8,554 nucleotides of DNA from positions 1 through 8,554 of the forward strand of contig JAGWUK010000095.1 of the NCBI GenBank assembly GCA_028868455.1, given 5' to 3'. Made by a program: the position numbers and the translations under genes. The notes beneath the pieces are model-generated. The model did not search any database and had not been told where the DNA came from. It saw only the letters and a list, made by a program, of their open reading frames with translations. Origin of the DNA: Burkholderiales bacterium. Its GTDB lineage: Bacteria > Pseudomonadota > Gammaproteobacteria > Burkholderiales > Burkholderiaceae_D. Below are positions 5,836-8,554 of this stretch, in pieces. Position 1 is the stretch's first letter. Each line of letters opens with the position of its first letter.

Positions 5836-7818
5836 ATGAATGCACTGGATACGACACTTTCTTTACTGGGCGCCGCTGTTCTTGGGGTGGTGGCTTTTCG
5901 CATGTTGCAATTACCGCCAATGCTTGGTTATCTGGTGGTAGGGATACTGATAGGCCCATTTGGTCTGGGCGTGGCCGAAGATGGTGCGGTGACGCACGAG
6001 CTGGCCGAATTCGGCGTGGTGTTCCTGATGTTTTCGATCGGACTGGAATTTTCTTTATCGAAACTCATGTCCATGCGCAAAGCTGTTTTCGGCCTCGGCA
6101 TGGCGCAAGTGCTGGTGACCATCTTGGCAAGTATGCTGACGGGATGGCTCGCGAGTCGCTGGCTGCCGCAACATTTCCAGATTGGTTGGGAGGCCTCCTT
6201 TGCGCTGGGCGGCGCGCTGGCCATGTCGTCGACTGCCATTGTCTCCAAAATGCTGACCGAACGCATGGAGCTGGAAAGCATGCACGGGCGGCAGATTATC
6301 AGCGTCTTGCTGTTTCAGGATCTGGCGGTCGTTCCTTTGCTGATACTGGTGCCAGCGCTGGCCTCGCATTCGCCAGATGTGGTTAAGACGCTGGCTTGGG
6401 CCAGTGGCAAAGCCGTCCTGGTACTGGTGTTGCTCCTGGTGGTCGGGCAAAAACTGATGCGTAGCTGGTTTAGCATCGTGGTAAAGCGCCGTTCACAAGA
6501 ATTATTCATGCTGAATCTGTTATTGGTCACGCTTGGCGCTGCCTGGCTGACCGAAAAAGCCGGCTTATCGATGGCGCTCGGCGCTTTTGTTGCTGGCATG
6601 CTGATTTCCGAGACCGAGTACCGTCATCAGGTGGAAGAGGACATCAAACCTTTCCGCGATGTCTTGCTGGGTTTGTTTTTCGTCACGATAGGCATGTTGC
6701 TCAACGTAAGGCTGGTGCTGGAACATGTCTGGCTGGTATTGCTGTTGCTGCTGGGGCCGGTAATGCTCAAGCTGGCCTTGATTACTGCGCTGGCAAAATT
6801 ATTTGGCAACTCCACCAGCGTTGCCATGCGTACCGGCCTGGGGCTGGCGCAGGCTGGTGAATTCGGTTTCGTGCTACTGAATCAGGCTGGCGGCTTGCAA
6901 CTGGTTGACCCCTTGTTATTGCAATTGATCCTGGCGTCAATGGTCTTGTCGATGCTGGCCTCGCCGTTTATCTTGGCCAAATCCGATGCGATTGTGATGA
7001 AGCTATCTTCCAACGAATGGATGATGCAATCGCTGGCGCTGACGCAGATTGCCGCGCGCACCATGACGACGAAGAAGCATGTGATCATCGCTGGATTCGG
7101 TCGCAGCGGGCAAAATCTGGCGCGCTTGCTGGCCGAAGAAAACATTGATTATCACGCACTGGATCTGGACCCCGACCGCGTGCGCGAAGCGCAGACTGCC
7201 GGTGCGAATGTGTCCTACGGCGATGCGGCGCGACGCGAAAGTCTGACAGCGGCAGGCATCAATCGCGCCGCTGCACTGGTCGTCACGTATGCGAGTACCG
7301 CGTCAGCTTTGAAAGTGCTGCATTTCGTCAGTGAGATGAACCCTGGTCTGCCAGTGATTGTGCGTAGTCACGATGATGTCGATCTGGATAAGTTGCGTGC
7401 AGCCGGCGCGACCGAAGTTGTGCCGGAATTAATGGAGGGCAGTCTGATGCTGGCCTCGCATGCGCTGGTGATGCTGGGTGTGCCATTGCGCCGCGTCGTG
7501 CACAAGGTCCAGGCGGCCAGGGATGCGCGCTATGAATCGTTGCGCGGTTTCTTTCACGGTGCCAGCGATACCTCCGACAGTCCGGAAAACATGCAGATAC
7601 GTTTGCATACCGTTGTGCTGACCGAACGTGCGCAAGCACTGGGCTGCAATCTTGAAGCGCTGGACTTGAGGTCGCTGGACGCCGATGTGCAGTCTATACG
7701 GCGCGGCAAGACTCGCCTGAATCCGGAGCAGGAAGTCGTTTTGCAGGTCGGTGACGTCGTGGTGGTGCGTGGTACATCGGAAGCAGTCGCAAGAGCAGAG
7801 CAGCGACTGCTAAAATAG
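5836..7818 (+). CDS. KefB/KefC-like monovalent cation:proton antiporter (CPA2 family)
   Basis: This is an inner-membrane cation/proton antiporter of the CPA2 family, probably for K+ efflux coupled to H+ entry. With the ATG at 5836 it has 660 residues; ATGs at 5827 and 5776 are in frame, and none has a clear ribosome site. Residues 1 to about 390 are highly hydrophobic with around 12 membrane segments. They include the opening GYLVVGILIGPFGLG, the GLE motif at 69-71, a TM5-type Gln161-Asp162 pair in LLFQDLAVVPLL as in Kef proteins, and the loop SETEYRHQVEEDIKPF at about 258-273. A cytoplasmic KTN/TrkA-N Rossmann domain begins at His415, with the nucleotide loop GFGRSG at 420-425 and acidic Asp443/Asp445 ending the second strand, as expected for NAD(H)-type binding. 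A TrkA-C domain follows at about 590-660. E. coli KefB and KefC need KefG or KefF, but no such partner is encoded here. Glutathione gating cannot be judged from the sequence. Confidence 0.9.
   Translation: MNALDTTLSLLGAAVLGVVAFRMLQLPPMLGYLVVGILIGPFGLGVAEDGAVTHELAEFGVVFLMFSIGLEFSLSKLMSMRKAVFGLGMAQVLVTILASMLTGWLASRWLPQHFQIGWEASFALGGALAMSSTAIVSKMLTERMELESMHGRQIISVLLFQDLAVVPLLILVPALASHSPDVVKTLAWASGKAVLVLVLLLVVGQKLMRSWFSIVVKRRSQELFMLNLLLVTLGAAWLTEKAGLSMALGAFVAGMLISETEYRHQVEEDIKPFRDVLLGLFFVTIGMLLNVRLVLEHVWLVLLLLLGPVMLKLALITALAKLFGNSTSVAMRTGLGLAQAGEFGFVLLNQAGGLQLVDPLLLQLILASMVLSMLASPFILAKSDAIVMKLSSNEWMMQSLALTQIAARTMTTKKHVIIAGFGRSGQNLARLLAEENIDYHALDLDPDRVREAQTAGANVSYGDAARRESLTAAGINRAAALVVTYASTASALKVLHFVSEMNPGLPVIVRSHDDVDLDKLRAAGATEVVPELMEGSLMLASHALVMLGVPLRRVVHKVQAARDARYESLRGFFHGASDTSDSPENMQIRLHTVVLTERAQALGCNLEALDLRSLDADVQSIRRGKTRLNPEQEVVLQVGDVVVVRGTSEAVARAEQRLLK
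7782..7811 (+). other. Strong inverted repeat at the 3' end of the antiporter gene
   Basis: AGCAGTCGC (7782-7790) and GCGACTGCT (7803-7811) are perfect complements, giving a 9-bp GC-rich stem with a 12-nt loop that ends five codon positions before or within the stop region of the antiporter. The downstream bases are AAAATAGCGGG, so there is no T run and it is not a typical intrinsic terminator. It could stabilise the 3' end of the antiporter message or partly uncouple it from apt. Confidence 0.5.
7808..7816 (+). promoter_or_regulatory. Candidate extended -10 promoter for apt
   Basis: TGC (7808-7810) directly precedes TAAAAT (7811-7816, 5 of 6 to the -10 consensus), which is the extended -10 pattern TGnTATAAT. 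No -35 box is obvious at 17 nt, which extended -10 promoters can do without. Transcription would start near 7823, giving a leader of about 28 nt before apt. The motif overlaps the antiporter stop codon and the 3' arm of the inverted repeat. Confidence 0.33.
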
Positions 7819-7850
7819 CGGGTTCATTTTAATTTGAAGGGCAGGCAGTG

Positions 7851-8393
7851 ATGTTTAATCCATCCGACTACATTAAACAGCATATCCGCACGGTAGAAAA
7901 CTGGCCGCAGCAGGGTGTGATGTTCCGCGACATTACGCCGTTGTTGCAAAATCCCAAGGTTTTCCGTGTGCTGATCGACATGTTTGTACATCGTTATATG
8001 GATGCCAAGCTGGACGTGGTAGCGGGACTGGATGCGCGCGGTTTTATCATTGGTTCGGTACTGGCGTACGAGCTGAATCTGGGTTTTGTCCCTATCCGCA
8101 AAAAGGGCAAGCTGCCATTTCATACAGTCTCAGAGCAATATGAGCTCGAATACGGGAGCGCCACTGTGGAGTTGCACTCGGATGCCTGCAAAGAGGGTGA
8201 TCGCGTCGTGCTGATCGACGATCTGATCGCCACGGGCGGCACCATGATGGCCGGTAAAAAACTGCTCGAACGCCTCGGCGCCACAGTCGTTGAGGGGGCC
8301 GTGATTGTTGACTTGCCAGAGTTGGGCGGCTCCAAACTGATACGCGAAAGTGGCTTGCCGCTCTATACGGTTTGCAATTTCGAAGGTCATTGA
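7851..8393 (+). CDS. apt: Adenine phosphoribosyltransferase
   Basis: APRT salvages free adenine with PRPP to make AMP and pyrophosphate in the cytoplasm. The 180-residue product matches the family along its whole length: the N-terminal [11 protein letters not shown] segment, [16 protein letters not shown] (flexible loop region), and the PRPP-binding motif [13 protein letters not shown] at 119-131 with Asp123-Asp124. I prefer the ATG at 7851; a GTG at 7848 immediately upstream is in frame and would add one residue. GAAGGG at 7836-7841 serves as ribosome site for either (9 or 6 nt). The gene lies 32 nt after the antiporter on the same strand, so the two may be co-transcribed, although a candidate private promoter exists at the junction. 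A terminator follows. No functional link between the antiporter and purine salvage is known to me. Confidence 0.97.
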   Translation: MFNPSDYIKQHIRTVENWPQQGVMFRDITPLLQNPKVFRVLIDMFVHRYMDAKLDVVAGLDARGFIIGSVLAYELNLGFVPIRKKGKLPFHTVSEQYELEYGSATVELHSDACKEGDRVVLIDDLIATGGTMMAGKKLLERLGATVVEGAVIVDLPELGGSKLIRESGLPLYTVCNFEGH

Positions 8394-8426
8394 TTCCCGC
8401 TTTATTCTGATCACGCCAGCGAGCCC

Positions 8427-8436
8427 GGTGCGCACC
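8427..8436. repeat. Perfect 10-bp palindrome between apt and its terminator
   Basis: GGTGCGCACC is its own reverse complement. It sits in a GC-rich patch of the apt 3' untranslated stretch (8394-8458), where I see no gene. A short palindrome like this can occur by chance in GC-rich DNA; a protein site or small RNA stem is possible but unsupported. Confidence 0.3.
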
Positions 8437-8458
8437 CCAGCGCGATGCGGTGAATACG

Positions 8459-8495
8459 AAAACTGATGTTTCCTTGATTGGGCATCAGTTTTTTT
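8459..8495 (+). terminator. Rho-independent terminator after apt
   Basis: AAAACTGATG (8459-8468) pairs with CATCAGTTTT (8483-8492) around a 14-nt loop; the CC and GG within the loop could pair further. A run of seven T residues (8489-8495) completes the structure. The core G/C-containing stem is ACTGATG/CATCAGT. It lies about 65 nt after the apt stop and ends the plus-strand unit. Confidence 0.82.
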
Positions 8496-8513
8496 ATTGC
8501 TGAATTTTCTCAA

Positions 8514-8545
8514 ATTTGGTAAATTATTCCCGTATTTGGGAAAAT
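8514..8545. repeat. Phased AT-rich direct repeat at the right edge
   Basis: ATTTGGTAAAT (8514-8524) and ATTTGGGAAAAT (8534-8545) share a core ATTTGG exactly 20 bp apart, about two helical turns. Between and across them TTCCC (8527-8531) and GGGAA (8538-8542) form a short inverted repeat. The region lies downstream of the apt terminator and runs off the window, so it may be the upstream control region of the next gene. I see no coding start in 8496-8554. Confidence 0.3.
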
Positions 8546-8554
8546 ATGGCGATT

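Noticed and set aside
8130..8513. Minus-strand frame of 127 codons opposite apt and its terminator
   Set aside because: It overlaps conserved apt on the other strand and runs through the apt terminator, and no domain or ribosome site is apparent.
1..8554. Possible mobile element, prophage, CRISPR or defence system
   Set aside because: All substantial genes are core metabolic, envelope or regulatory functions in a conserved order; no transposase, integrase, spacer-repeat pattern or terminal inverted repeats were seen.

Overview
The window looks like a chromosomal housekeeping region of a betaproteobacterium. The closest fit is the Burkholderiales, and an Oxalobacteraceae / Herminiimonas-like genome is my best guess. 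That guess rests on recalled gene content and protein flavour plus a moderate GC level, not on any search. I see no mobile element, CRISPR array, tRNA or rRNA, and the coding density is high.

Minus strand, read right to left (5722 to 232): one tightly packed gene train, kdsD - kdsC - lptC - lptA - lptB - rpoN - hpf. KdsD and KdsC carry out two steps of Kdo synthesis: ribulose-5-P to arabinose-5-P isomerisation, then Kdo-8-P dephosphorylation. LptC, LptA and LptB are the inner-membrane anchor, periplasmic bridge and cytoplasmic ATPase of the lipopolysaccharide transport machine. RpoN is sigma-54, and Hpf is a ribosome hibernation factor. From kdsD to rpoN the junctions are a 1-nt overlap, a 4-nt overlap, an 11-nt gap, a 1-nt gap and an 11-nt gap, which suggests one translationally coupled message. 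A 109-nt gap with a promoter-like sequence precedes hpf. A good rho-independent terminator follows hpf, so the ptsN/hprK genes that often continue this cluster are not adjacent. Beyond the terminator, at the left edge, a new minus-strand reading frame starts and runs off the window; its 16 visible residues resemble the N-terminus of an enoyl-CoA hydratase family protein.

Plus strand (5836 to 8393): diverging from kdsD across a 113-bp intergenic region is a KefB/KefC-like CPA2 cation:proton antiporter with 12 or so membrane segments, a KTN/TrkA-N domain and a TrkA-C domain. It is followed 32 nt later by apt (adenine phosphoribosyltransferase). A strong hairpin and an extended -10 motif at the antiporter/apt junction suggest processing or a second promoter. 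A terminator lies about 65 nt after apt, and the right edge is an AT-rich stretch with a phased repeat.

I found no undescribed system. The points worth a second look are regulatory: the cluster boundary after hpf, the hpf leader, the kdsD start/promoter arrangement, the hairpin at the end of the antiporter gene, and the repeat at the right edge.
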